A stretch of DNA of 36,967 nt from Caulobacter sp. UNC279MFTsu5.1. Lineage in GTDB: Bacteria > Pseudomonadota > Alphaproteobacteria > Caulobacterales > Caulobacteraceae. Of the stretch, positions 7,724 to 14,357 are shown piece after piece. The translations under genes and the position numbers were made by a program. Position 1 is the stretch's first letter, and each line of letters opens with the position of its first letter. Below the pieces are notes generated by a model. It was given only the letters and a program-made list of their open reading frames with translations. It searched no databases and was not told the origin of the DNA. The stretch spans positions 1 to 36,967 of the forward strand of contig NZ_FORN01000054.1 in NCBI RefSeq assembly GCF_900114015.1. Reading direction: 5' to 3'.

Positions 7724-7757
7724 CCTTGGGCCTCTAATTTCGGTTAGAGGCCCAAGG
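7724..7757. terminator. Perfect 14-bp hairpin between two genes
   Basis: CCTTGGGCCTCTAA (7724-7737) pairs exactly with TTAGAGGCCCAAGG (7744-7757) around the 6-base loop TTTCGG. It could end the transcript from 7371, but no T run follows. The next base but one starts the ATG of the membrane protein gene, so the hairpin also covers that gene's ribosome binding region. Confidence 0.6.
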
Positions 7758-7758
7758 C

Positions 7759-8187
7759 ATGCATCTAGATCTCCTGATCCTATTCGGTTGGAGCTTGATT
7801 CTGGGCGTCAGCCTTTTGGCTTGGCGCTTGGGCGGTCGTGTCGAACGGCAAGTCGCCCTACTCGTTGTGGTCATGTCGCTGGCCATCACCCTGATCGGCC
7901 TGATACCGGACAAGACGATCCAGAAGCCGAGCTATTTCCTGGTCGATGGCCTGTTCGGCGCTGGGCTGTTGGTCATGGCGATGCGCTACACGACCGCCTG
8001 GCTGGGCGTCGCCGTCCTTCTGCAGGCCGCGCAATTCAGTCTTCATGCCTATTATTTGGTGGCGGGCAAGCTGTACGACACCTTCTACGCGATGGTGAAC
8101 AACCTCGTCAGCCTGGGCGTGCTTCTATGCCTGGCCGTCGGATGCCTGCTGGCTTGGCGCAAGCGGCGGCGCGTCGCCGCAAAATAA
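7759..8187 (+). CDS. Small integral membrane protein, four predicted helices
   Basis: The 142-residue product has four hydrophobic helices: about residues 3-22 (LDLLILFGWSLILGVSLLAW), 33-49, 65-98 in two parts, and 112-132, ending in a basic tail (WRKRRRVAAK) that should face the cytoplasm. I do not recognise the family. The ATG at 7759 is preferred because the next Met would delete the first membrane helix. The start codon directly abuts a perfect 14-bp hairpin whose 3' arm contains the only Shine-Dalgarno-like bases (AAGG), so translation could be controlled by folding or the mRNA may be leaderless. Nothing nearby indicates a pathway. Confidence 0.72.
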   Translation: MHLDLLILFGWSLILGVSLLAWRLGGRVERQVALLVVVMSLAITLIGLIPDKTIQKPSYFLVDGLFGAGLLVMAMRYTTAWLGVAVLLQAAQFSLHAYYLVAGKLYDTFYAMVNNLVSLGVLLCLAVGCLLAWRKRRRVAAK

Positions 8188-8273
8188 TTGCCGCACGCGG
8201 ATGATTCGTTCGTTCCGCCGCAAAATCTCTCCTTGCCTTCGCCGTCGAAAAAGGGTTTGTCGCCGGCGGGCCA

Positions 8274-8315
8274 CATCCCCCCAACGGGATGCAGTCCATC
8301 TGTAAGGATGGGAGA
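8274..8315 (+). promoter_or_regulatory. Structured serC leader with two tandem hairpins
   Basis: CATCCC (8274-8279) pairs with GGGATG (8286-8291) around CCCAAC, and CCATC (8296-8300) pairs with GATGG (8307-8311) around TGTAAG. The second arm overlaps the Shine-Dalgarno GGGAG (8310-8314). A conserved serC leader RNA family is known in alphaproteobacteria. I could not check whether this fits its model. Confidence 0.4.
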
Positions 8316-8322
8316 CATCGAT

Positions 8323-9495
8323 ATGACGACCCTCGCCAAGCCGGCGATCCGCCCGGCTCGCCCCGAGTTCTCTTCCGGCCCCTGCGCCAAGCGCCCTGGC
8401 TGGACCCCCGAAAATCTCAGAAACGCCGTCCTGGGCCGGTCGCACCGCTCCAAGCTGGGCAAGGGCCGCCTGAAGGCCGCCATCGACCAGACGCGCGAAG
8501 TTCTGGAGGTCCCCGCCGACTTCCTGATCGGCATCGTCGCCGGTTCGGACACCGGCGCGGTCGAGATGGCGATGTGGTCGATGCTGGGCGCCCGCCCGGT
8601 GCAGCTGCTGGCCTTCGAGTCCTTCGGCAAGGACTGGGTCACCGACGTCACCAAGCAATTGAAGCTGCCGAACGTGGAGGTGCTCGACGCGCCCTACGGC
8701 CAGCTGCCCGACACCGCCAAGGTCGATCCGGCCAAGGACCTGGTCTTCACCTGGAACGGCACCACCTCGGGCGTCCGCGTCCCGAACGCCGACTTCATCA
8801 GCGCCGACCGCGAAGGCATTGTCATCTGCGACGCCACCAGCGCCGCCTTCGCCCAGGCCCTGGACTGGACCAAGCTCGATGTCGTGACCTTCTCCTGGCA
8901 GAAGGCCCTGGGCGGCGAGGGCGCGCACGGGATCCTGATCCTGTCGCCGCGCGCCGTGGCCCGCCTGGAGAGCTACACCCCCGCCTGGCCGATGCCGAAG
9001 CTGTTCCGCATGACCAAGGGCGGTAAGATCGCGGCCGACATCTTCGAGGGCGCGACCATCAACACGCCGTCGATGCTGTGCGTGGAAGACGCCCTGGACG
9101 CCCTGAAGTGGGCCGCCTCGATCGGCGGCCTGGAAGCCATGCGGGCCCGCGCCGACCAGAACCTGGCCGTGCTGGCCGACTGGGTGGCCAGGACCCCGTG
9201 GGTCGAGTTCCTGGCGGCGACGCCGGAGATCCGCTCCAACACCTCGGTGTGCCTGAAGGTCGTCGATCCCACGATCGCCGCCCTGCCGGACGACGCCCAG
9301 GCCGACTTCGCCAAGAAGCTGGCCTCGCTGCTCGAGAAGGAGGGCGCGGCCCTCGACATCGGCGGCTATCGCGACGCCCCGGCCGGCCTGCGCATCTGGT
9401 GCGGCGCCACCGTCGAAGCCTCGGACCTCGAGGCCCTGACGCCCTGGCTGGACTGGGCGTTCGCCACGGTCTCGGCCGAACTGGCCGCCGCTTAA
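8323..9495 (+). CDS. serC: Phosphoserine aminotransferase
   Basis: SerC transaminates 3-phosphohydroxypyruvate with glutamate to phosphoserine, the second step of serine synthesis, using PLP. The 390-residue protein is of the form typical of alphaproteobacteria and some archaea: it opens KPAIRPARPEFSSGPCAKRP and contains the FTWNGTTSGVR substrate loop and the PLP lysine in VTFSWQKALGGEGAHG (near residue 196). INTPSMLCVED is the conserved C-terminal-half motif. The ATG at 8323 has GGGAGA 7-8 bases upstream. The frame runs further upstream through leader sequence that is not protein-like. A structured leader precedes the gene, and a family C repeat separates it from serA, the preceding enzyme of the pathway, so both are probably co-transcribed. 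Confidence 0.95.
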   Translation: MTTLAKPAIRPARPEFSSGPCAKRPGWTPENLRNAVLGRSHRSKLGKGRLKAAIDQTREVLEVPADFLIGIVAGSDTGAVEMAMWSMLGARPVQLLAFESFGKDWVTDVTKQLKLPNVEVLDAPYGQLPDTAKVDPAKDLVFTWNGTTSGVRVPNADFISADREGIVICDATSAAFAQALDWTKLDVVTFSWQKALGGEGAHGILILSPRAVARLESYTPAWPMPKLFRMTKGGKIAADIFEGATINTPSMLCVEDALDALKWAASIGGLEAMRARADQNLAVLADWVARTPWVEFLAATPEIRSNTSVCLKVVDPTIAALPDDAQADFAKKLASLLEKEGAALDIGGYRDAPAGLRIWCGATVEASDLEALTPWLDWAFATVSAELAAA

Positions 9496-9510
9496 CCTAG
9501 CGCCGTAGAA

Positions 9511-9611
9511 CCCCTCAGTCGCTCCGCGACAGCTCCCCCGGAGGGGGAGCATCTCGCACCGGGCAGATCCTCCCCCTCTGGGGGAGGTGGCCTGGAGGGC
9601 CGGAGGGGGCC
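9511..9611. repeat. Palindromic repeat, family C, reference copy
   Basis: Standard order: CCCCTCAGTCGCTCCGCGACAG, then the hairpin CTCCCCC/GGGGGAG, a spacer, the hairpin CCTCCCCC/GGGGGAGG, GTGGCC, a small GGCC hairpin and GGAGGGGGC. It occupies most of the serC-serA gap. Close copies are at 12687 and, inverted, at 14248. Confidence 0.88.
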
Positions 9612-9647
9612 TTCACCCACGACATTCTCCGCAAGGAAACCCGAACC

Positions 9648-11228
9648 ATGACCGCTCCCCGCGTCCTCATCGCCGACAAACTCAGCCCCGCCGCCGTCGA
9701 CATCTTCAAGAACCGCGGCGTCGACTTCGACATCAAGGTCGGCCTGTCGAAAGACGAACTGATCGCCGTGATCGGCGACTATGACGGCATCGCCATCCGC
9801 TCGGGCGCCAAGCTCGACAAGGACGTGATCGCCGCCGCCCACAAGCTGCAGGTCATCGCCCGCGCCGGCATCGGCGTCGACAATGTCGACATCCCGGCCG
9901 CCACCGCCAAGGGCGTGGTCGTCATGAACACCCCGTTCGGCAACTCGATCACCACGGCCGAGCACGCCATCGCCATGATGTTCGCCCTGGCCCGCCAACT
10001 GCCCGCCGCCGACGCCTCCACCCAGGCCGGCAAGTGGGAGAAGAACCGCTTCATGGGCGTGGAGCTCTACGCCAAGACCCTGGGCCTGATCGGGGCCGGC
10101 AACATCGGCGGCATCGTCGCCGACCGCGCCCTGGGCCTGAAGATGAAGGTCGTGGCCTACGATCCCTTCCTGTCGCCGGAACGCGCCATCGAGATCGGCG
10201 TGGAGAAGGTCGAGCTGGAGGACCTGCTGGCCCGCGCCGACGTCATCACCCTGCACACCCCGCTGACCGACAAGACCCGCAACATCCTGTCGGCCGAGAA
10301 CCTGGCCAAGACCAAGAAGGGCGTGCTGATCGTCAACTGCGCCCGCGGCGGCCTGGTCGACGAGGTCGCCCTGCGCAAGCTGCTGGACGACGGCCACGTG
10401 GGCGGCGCGGCCTTCGACGTGTTCGTCACCGAGCCGGCCAAGGAAAACCCGCTGTTCGGCTCGGACAAGGTCGTGGCCACCCCGCACCTGGGCGCCAGCA
10501 CCGCCGAAGCCCAGGAGAACGTGGCCCTGCAGGTCGCCGAGCAGGTCAGCGACTACCTGCTGACCGGCGCGGTCACCAACGCCCTCAACAGCCCGTCGAT
10601 CACGGCGGAAGAAGCCCCCAAGCTGAAGCCGTTCGTGGCCCTGGCCGAGAAGATCGGCGCCCTGGCCGGCCAGATGGTCGACTTCGGCATCGTCGCCATC
10701 GACATCGCCTTCGAGGGCGAGGTCTCCAAGCTGAACGTCAAGCCGATGACCTCGGCCGCCCTGGCCGGGATCCTCAAGCCGATGCTGGCCGAGATCAACA
10801 TGGTCTCCGCGCCCGCCGTGGCGAAGGAGCGCGGGATCACCGTCTCGGAGAGCCGCCAGGAGGTCAGCCCCACCTATGACAGCCTGATGCGCATCACCAT
10901 CACCACCGAGAAGGGCAAGCGCGCCTTCGCCGGCACGGTGATCGCCGGCGCCCCGCGCATCGTCGAGGTCAAGGGCATGGAGCTGGACGCGGGCTTCTCG
11001 CCGGCCATGCTGTACATCAACAACCTGGACAAGCCGGGCTTCATCGGCGCTCTGGGCATGCTGCTGGGCGAGGCGGGCGTCAACATCGCCACCTTCAACC
11101 TGGGCCGCGTCTCGGCCGACGAGGACGCCATCGCCCTGGTCGGCGTCGACCAGGCCCCGGACGAGACCCTGCTGGCCAAGATCCAAGCCCTGCCGCACGT
11201 CAAGGAAGCGCGAGCCCTGACGTTCTGA
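9648..11228 (+). CDS. serA: D-3-phosphoglycerate dehydrogenase
   Basis: SerA oxidises 3-phosphoglycerate to 3-phosphohydroxypyruvate with NAD, the committed step of serine synthesis. The 526-residue length fits the long form, which has an extra substrate-binding domain before the regulatory ACT domain. NAD-binding glycines lie in LIGAGNIGG near residues 146-154. The catalytic Arg is in NCARGGLVDE near residue 232 and the catalytic His in TPHLGASTAEAQENV near residue 280. The C-terminal ACT domain, about residues 455-526, begins after MLYINNLDKPGFIGALGM and is the usual site of serine feedback. The start has AAGGAA upstream. A family C half-unit and a good terminator follow at 11236-11333. Confidence 0.96.
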   Translation: MTAPRVLIADKLSPAAVDIFKNRGVDFDIKVGLSKDELIAVIGDYDGIAIRSGAKLDKDVIAAAHKLQVIARAGIGVDNVDIPAATAKGVVVMNTPFGNSITTAEHAIAMMFALARQLPAADASTQAGKWEKNRFMGVELYAKTLGLIGAGNIGGIVADRALGLKMKVVAYDPFLSPERAIEIGVEKVELEDLLARADVITLHTPLTDKTRNILSAENLAKTKKGVLIVNCARGGLVDEVALRKLLDDGHVGGAAFDVFVTEPAKENPLFGSDKVVATPHLGASTAEAQENVALQVAEQVSDYLLTGAVTNALNSPSITAEEAPKLKPFVALAEKIGALAGQMVDFGIVAIDIAFEGEVSKLNVKPMTSAALAGILKPMLAEINMVSAPAVAKERGITVSESRQEVSPTYDSLMRITITTEKGKRAFAGTVIAGAPRIVEVKGMELDAGFSPAMLYINNLDKPGFIGALGMLLGEAGVNIATFNLGRVSADEDAIALVGVDQAPDETLLAKIQALPHVKEARALTF

Positions 11229-11235
11229 TCCTGAT

Positions 11236-11284
11236 CCTTCTCCCCTTGCGGGAGAAGGCGGCCCGAAGGGCCGGATAAGGGGTC
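11236..11284. repeat. Single half-unit of a family C-like repeat
   Basis: A hairpin with arms CCTTCTCCCC and GGGAGAAGG around TTGC is followed by a GGCCC/GGGCC mini-hairpin and GGATAAGGGG. It has the same plan as the second half of family C, with weaker sequence identity, and lies directly behind serA. Confidence 0.6.
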
Positions 11285-11297
11285 TTCCAGACGCTCG

Positions 11298-11333
11298 AAG
11301 CCGCGTCCGGTCGCTCGACCGGGCGCGGCTTTT
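11298..11333 (+). terminator. Rho-independent terminator after serA
   Basis: AAGCCGCGTCCGGT (11298-11311) pairs with ACCGGGCGCGGCTT (11318-11331) with one G-T pair, around the loop CGCTCG, and continues into a short T-rich run. It ends the serC-serA unit. Confidence 0.8.
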
Positions 11334-11451
11334 GCGTTTGTCGACGTGCAGATCCCGTGCAGCCGGCGAGGGGATGTGGCGAAGGCCGTGTTTGGCCATT
11401 TTCAAGCCTCACCGGACCGGCTAGGTGCGGGCGTCCCAGCCAGGAGTCCCG

Positions 11452-11817
11452 ATGTTCTTCCGCGCCCGCAAGATCAACCGCCTGGTCTTCATCGTCTTCC
11501 TGGCCGCCGCCGCCTTCGCCCTGGCCAAGGCCCTGCTGCCCGACAACGACAGCCTGGGCCTGATCCCCTGGGACAAGGCCAAGCACTTCCTAGTCTTCTA
11601 CGTGCTCAGCGTCCTGGCCAGCCTGGCCTTGCCGCAGAGCCGGCTGCACCGCATCGGCCTGGCCATGCTGGCGTTCGGCGGGGCGATCGAGGTCCTGCAG
11701 GCCTTCGTCGGCCGCGACGCCTCGTGGTTCGATCTGCTGGCCGACGGCTGCGGCATCAGCGCGGCGTTCGGACCGATGCTGGTTTCGAAATGGTGGCGGG
11801 CCGCGGCGCGGTTCTAG
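11452..11817 (+). CDS. VanZ-like family membrane protein
   Basis: The 121-residue product has hydrophobic helices at about residues 9-27, 45-60 and 70-87 and fits the VanZ-like family: the signature WDKAKHFLVFYVLSVLASL (about residues 43-61) carries the conserved Asp-Lys-His, and GGAIEVLQAFVGRDASWFDLLADGCG has the conserved Glu, Gln, Asp and the ending DLLADxxG. Family members include the teicoplanin resistance protein VanZ, but most copies in non-resistant bacteria have no known role, so no resistance claim is made. The ATG at 11452 has AGGAG 8 bases upstream. It is separated from serA by a terminator and from imuA by repeat B2. Confidence 0.82.
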   Translation: MFFRARKINRLVFIVFLAAAAFALAKALLPDNDSLGLIPWDKAKHFLVFYVLSVLASLALPQSRLHRIGLAMLAFGGAIEVLQAFVGRDASWFDLLADGCGISAAFGPMLVSKWWRAAARF

Positions 11818-11830
11818 GCTTCTAATAGAT

Positions 11831-11862
11831 CCGCTCATCCCGGCGTTCGCCGGGATGAGCGG
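11831..11862. repeat. Palindromic repeat, family B, minimal form
   Basis: CCGCTCATCCCGGC and GCCGGGATGAGCGG are exact inverted arms around the loop GTTC. The hairpin follows the VanZ-like gene by 13 bases and may act as its transcript end. Confidence 0.85.
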
Positions 11863-11893
11863 CTCGGCTTGACTCTCCAGTCCCGAAGGATCA

Positions 11894-11908
11894 GAACAAA
11901 AAGCGAAC
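11894..11908. promoter_or_regulatory. LexA (SOS) box of the imuA operon
   Basis: GAACAAAAAGCGAAC is GAAC-N7-GAAC, the reverse complement of the alphaproteobacterial LexA site GTTC-N7-GTTC, with both halves perfect. It lies 16 bases before the imuA start codon, where bound LexA would block transcription of imuA-imuB-dnaE2 until DNA damage. Confidence 0.88.
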
Positions 11909-11923
11909 ATTGGAGATGCGGAG

Positions 11924-12745
11924 ATGGCCGGGGCGAAGCCCGCCCTTTCGGCTTTGAGAGCCCGGATCGCCGCCCTGGAGGCGGGGACTCGCACTGCGCC
12001 GCCCGTCCTGCCGTTCGGCGATCCGCGCATCGACGGCTGCTTCCCGGCCGGCGGCCTGCAACGCGGCGGCTGGCACGAGGTGGGCGGTTCGGGCCTCGAG
12101 GAAGAGACCGGCGCGGCGCCGGCGGCGTTCACGGCCCTGATGCTGCGGCCGCTGGCCGCCAAGGGCGCGGTGGTCTGGGTGATGCGCCGCGCCGACCTGC
12201 ACGCGCCGGGCCTGGTCGGGCTGGGCTTTCCGACCGGCCGGCTGATCCAGGTCAGGGCTCGCGACGAGGCCGAGGTGCTGTCGGTGCTGGAGGACGCCCT
12301 GGCCACGGTCGGGGTCGCCGCCGCGATCGGCGAGGCCGAGAGCCCCGACCTCAAGGCCGGGCGCCGCCTGCAGCTGGCCTGCGAGCGGCGGGGCGCGACC
12401 GGGATCCTGCTGCGAAGACGGCCGTATGGCGGGCCGGTTGGTAGGGTTCGGGAAGTGTCGGGCGCGGCCGCCCAGACCCGCTGGCGCATCGCCGCCGCCC
12501 CCAGCCAGCCGCCGCCCGGCCAGCCGGGTCTGGGCCCGCCGCGCTGGCGGGTCGAACTGGAACGCTGCCGGGGCGGCCGTCCCGGCGCCTGGATCCTCGA
12601 ACAAGCGGAGGCCGTCGATGGCCCGCATCCTTTCCGTCTGGTGTCTAAGTTGGCCGATCACGACGTGGCGGCGGAACCAGCCCCGGCCCCCTCAGTCGGC
12701 TTCGCCGACAGCGCCCCCAGAGGGGGAGCAGCCAACGCCGCCTAG
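11924..12745 (+). CDS. imuA: ImuA, SOS mutasome accessory protein
   Basis: ImuA is a RecA/SulA-like protein needed with ImuB and DnaE2 for damage-induced mutagenesis. The 273-residue product has the family's FGDPRIDGCFPAGGLQRGGWHEV near residues 36-58 and the core AKGAVVWVMRRADLHAPGL near residues 84-102. I see no intact Walker A motif, consistent with ImuA being RecA-like but divergent. A perfect LexA box sits 16 bases upstream. The gene overlaps imuB by 128 bases in another frame. The last ~19 codons and the stop lie inside a family C repeat, so the natural tail probably ended near KLADHDVAAEP and the present ending (about residues 255-273) was created by the insertion. Confidence 0.92.
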   Translation: MAGAKPALSALRARIAALEAGTRTAPPVLPFGDPRIDGCFPAGGLQRGGWHEVGGSGLEEETGAAPAAFTALMLRPLAAKGAVVWVMRRADLHAPGLVGLGFPTGRLIQVRARDEAEVLSVLEDALATVGVAAAIGEAESPDLKAGRRLQLACERRGATGILLRRRPYGGPVGRVREVSGAAAQTRWRIAAAPSQPPPGQPGLGPPRWRVELERCRGGRPGAWILEQAEAVDGPHPFRLVSKLADHDVAAEPAPAPSVGFADSAPRGGAANAA

Positions 12746-14246
12746 ATCCTCCCCCTCTGGGGGAGGTGGCCCGCAGGGCCGGAGGGGGACCGCCGCCGCA
12801 CAGCCGCCCGTCGCCCTGGTCGCCACGGAGGGCGGGACCCGCCGGCTGGCGGCCGTCGACGACGCGGCCGCGGCCCTGGGCCTGCATGTCGGCCAGAAGG
12901 CGGCCGACGCCGCGGCCCTGGTTCCGGACCTGCTGACCGCCGACCACGACCCCGACGGCGACCGCGCGGCGCTGGAAATCCTCTGCGACTGGTGCGTGCG
13001 TTTCTCGCCGGCCGTGGCCCTCGACGGGCTGGACGGCCTGTTCCTCGACGTCGAGGGGGTCTCGCACCTGTGGGGCGGCGAGGCGGCCATGCTGGACGAC
13101 CTGCTGGCCCGTCTGGAACGCTGGGGCGCGCCGGCGCGGGGGGCGATCGCCGACACCCCCGGCGCGGCCTGGGCCCTGGCCCGCTACGCCCCGGACCGCA
13201 CGATCGCCCCGCCCGGCGGCCAGGCCCCGCTGCTGGCGCCTCTGCCGGTGGCGGCCCTGCGGCTGGACGAGGCGGCCCAGGCCCAGCTGCCGCGCCTGGG
13301 CCTGTTCCAGGTCGGCCAGCTGCTGGCCCTGCCGCGCGCCCAGCTGGCCCGGCGGTTCGGCCTCTCGGCGATGATGCGCATCGACCAGGCCCTGGGCGAC
13401 GCGCGCGAGGCCCTGACCTTCCGCCGCCCCGCCACCCCCTGGTTCGAGCGCCTAGCCTTCTTCGAGCCGATCAGCGCCCTGGAGGACCTGGAACGGGTGA
13501 CGCGCGACATCTGCGCCCTGCTGTGCGACCGGCTGGAGGCCGAAGGGCAGGGGGCGCGGCGGTTCGAGCTGGTGTTCCACCGCCTGGACGGCAGGGACCA
13601 GCCGGTGCGGGCCGGCCTGTCGCGCCCCGGCCGCGACGCCGCCCGCATCGCCAGGCTGCTGAAGCCCAAGCTGGGCGAGGTCGACCCCGGCTTCGGGATC
13701 GAGATCGTCACCCTGTGGGCCGCCGACGTCGAGGCCCTGTCCACCGCCCAGCCCAGCCTCGACGCCGACGGCGGCGTCAGCCTGGAGGAGGGCCTGGCGC
13801 CGCTGGTCGACCGGCTGGTCAACCGCCTGGGCGAGGATCGGGTGTGGCGGGCCGACCCGCATCAGAGCCACGTGCCGGAGCGCTCGGTGGTCCGCCAGGC
13901 GCCGCTGGATCCGCCATCGGAAGACGCCTGGGATCCGGACCGTCCCCGGCCGACCCGCCTGCTGCGCCGTCCCGAGGCGATCGAGGTGACGGCCAAGCTG
14001 CCCGACGACCCGCCGGTCCAGTTCCGCTGGCGCGGCAAGTCGCGCCGCGTGCGCCTGGCCGAGGGGCCCGAGCGGATCGGCCAGGAATGGTGGCGCCAGG
14101 CCTTCGACGCGATCGGGCCGGGCAAGGTGCGCGATTATTACCGGGTGGAGGACGAGACGGGCGAGCGGTTCTGGATCTTCCGGGCCGGGCTGTACGGCGA
14201 CGGGGAGACGGTCCCGAAGTGGTGGTTGCATGGCTTGTTCGGCTGA
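12618..14246 (+). CDS. imuB: ImuB, Y-family-like mutasome protein, with repeat-encoded insert
   Basis: ImuB is a non-catalytic Y-family polymerase relative that links DnaE2 to the sliding clamp and ImuA. The 542-residue product starts MARILSVWCLSWPI, where active polymerases have a metal-binding Asp; Trp/Cys/Leu stand there instead. The palm region resumes at PPVALVATEGGTRRLAAVDD and continues with FLDVEGVSHLWGG and an HhH-like segment LGLFQVGQLLALPRAQLARRFG. A weak clamp-motif candidate is QPSLD near residue 378. Residues 24-57 are encoded exactly by a 102-bp family C repeat (34 codons), inserted between the first palm strand and the next. The ATG at 12618 gives the expected N-terminus and lies inside imuA. 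Confidence 0.92.
   Translation: MARILSVWCLSWPITTWRRNQPRPPQSASPTAPPEGEQPTPPRSSPSGGGGPQGRRGTAAAQPPVALVATEGGTRRLAAVDDAAAALGLHVGQKAADAAALVPDLLTADHDPDGDRAALEILCDWCVRFSPAVALDGLDGLFLDVEGVSHLWGGEAAMLDDLLARLERWGAPARGAIADTPGAAWALARYAPDRTIAPPGGQAPLLAPLPVAALRLDEAAQAQLPRLGLFQVGQLLALPRAQLARRFGLSAMMRIDQALGDAREALTFRRPATPWFERLAFFEPISALEDLERVTRDICALLCDRLEAEGQGARRFELVFHRLDGRDQPVRAGLSRPGRDAARIARLLKPKLGEVDPGFGIEIVTLWAADVEALSTAQPSLDADGGVSLEEGLAPLVDRLVNRLGEDRVWRADPHQSHVPERSVVRQAPLDPPSEDAWDPDRPRPTRLLRRPEAIEVTAKLPDDPPVQFRWRGKSRRVRLAEGPERIGQEWWRQAFDAIGPGKVRDYYRVEDETGERFWIFRAGLYGDGETVPKWWLHGLFG
12687..12788. repeat. Family C repeat inside the imuA/imuB coding overlap
   Basis: From CCCCCTCAGTCGGC to GGAGGGGG, 102 bases match the copy at 9511 and the inverted copy at 14248 in both hairpins, the spacer and the GTGGCC segment. 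The copy is codon-phased in imuB (34 codons, no stop) and carries the imuA stop at 12743-12745. Confidence 0.88.
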
Positions 14247-14247
14247 G

Positions 14248-14347
14248 CCCCCTCCGGCCCTCCGGGCCACCTCCCCCAGAGGGGGAGGAGCTAGGCCGTG
14301 CCAGATGCTCCCCCTTTGGGGGAGCTGTCGCGAAGCGACTGTGGGGG
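14248..14347. repeat. Family C repeat filling the imuB-dnaE2 gap, inverted
   Basis: Reverse-strand copy of the standard element, from GCCCCCTCCGG-side to the CGACTGTGGGGG-side. It begins just after the imuB stop and ends 10 bases before the dnaE2 ATG, so it makes up almost all of the 111-base spacer and any ribosome binding site must lie at or beyond its edge. Confidence 0.88.
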
Positions 14348-14357
14348 TTTCACGCCC

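Noticed and set aside
9511..9611. Family A, B and C repeats as CRISPR or insertion sequences
   Set aside because: Copies are dispersed singly, are internally palindromic, have no regular spacers, and carry no transposase gene. They look like small non-autonomous palindromic repeats.
9492..11405. Long minus-strand open frame opposite serA
   Set aside because: Antisense shadow of serA. The translation is rich in Gly, Val, Asp and Gln without recognisable motifs.
12618..14246. ImuB as an active translesion polymerase
   Set aside because: The N-terminal metal-binding Asp is missing (MARILSVWCLSW), and the family is known to be non-catalytic. DnaE2 supplies the activity.
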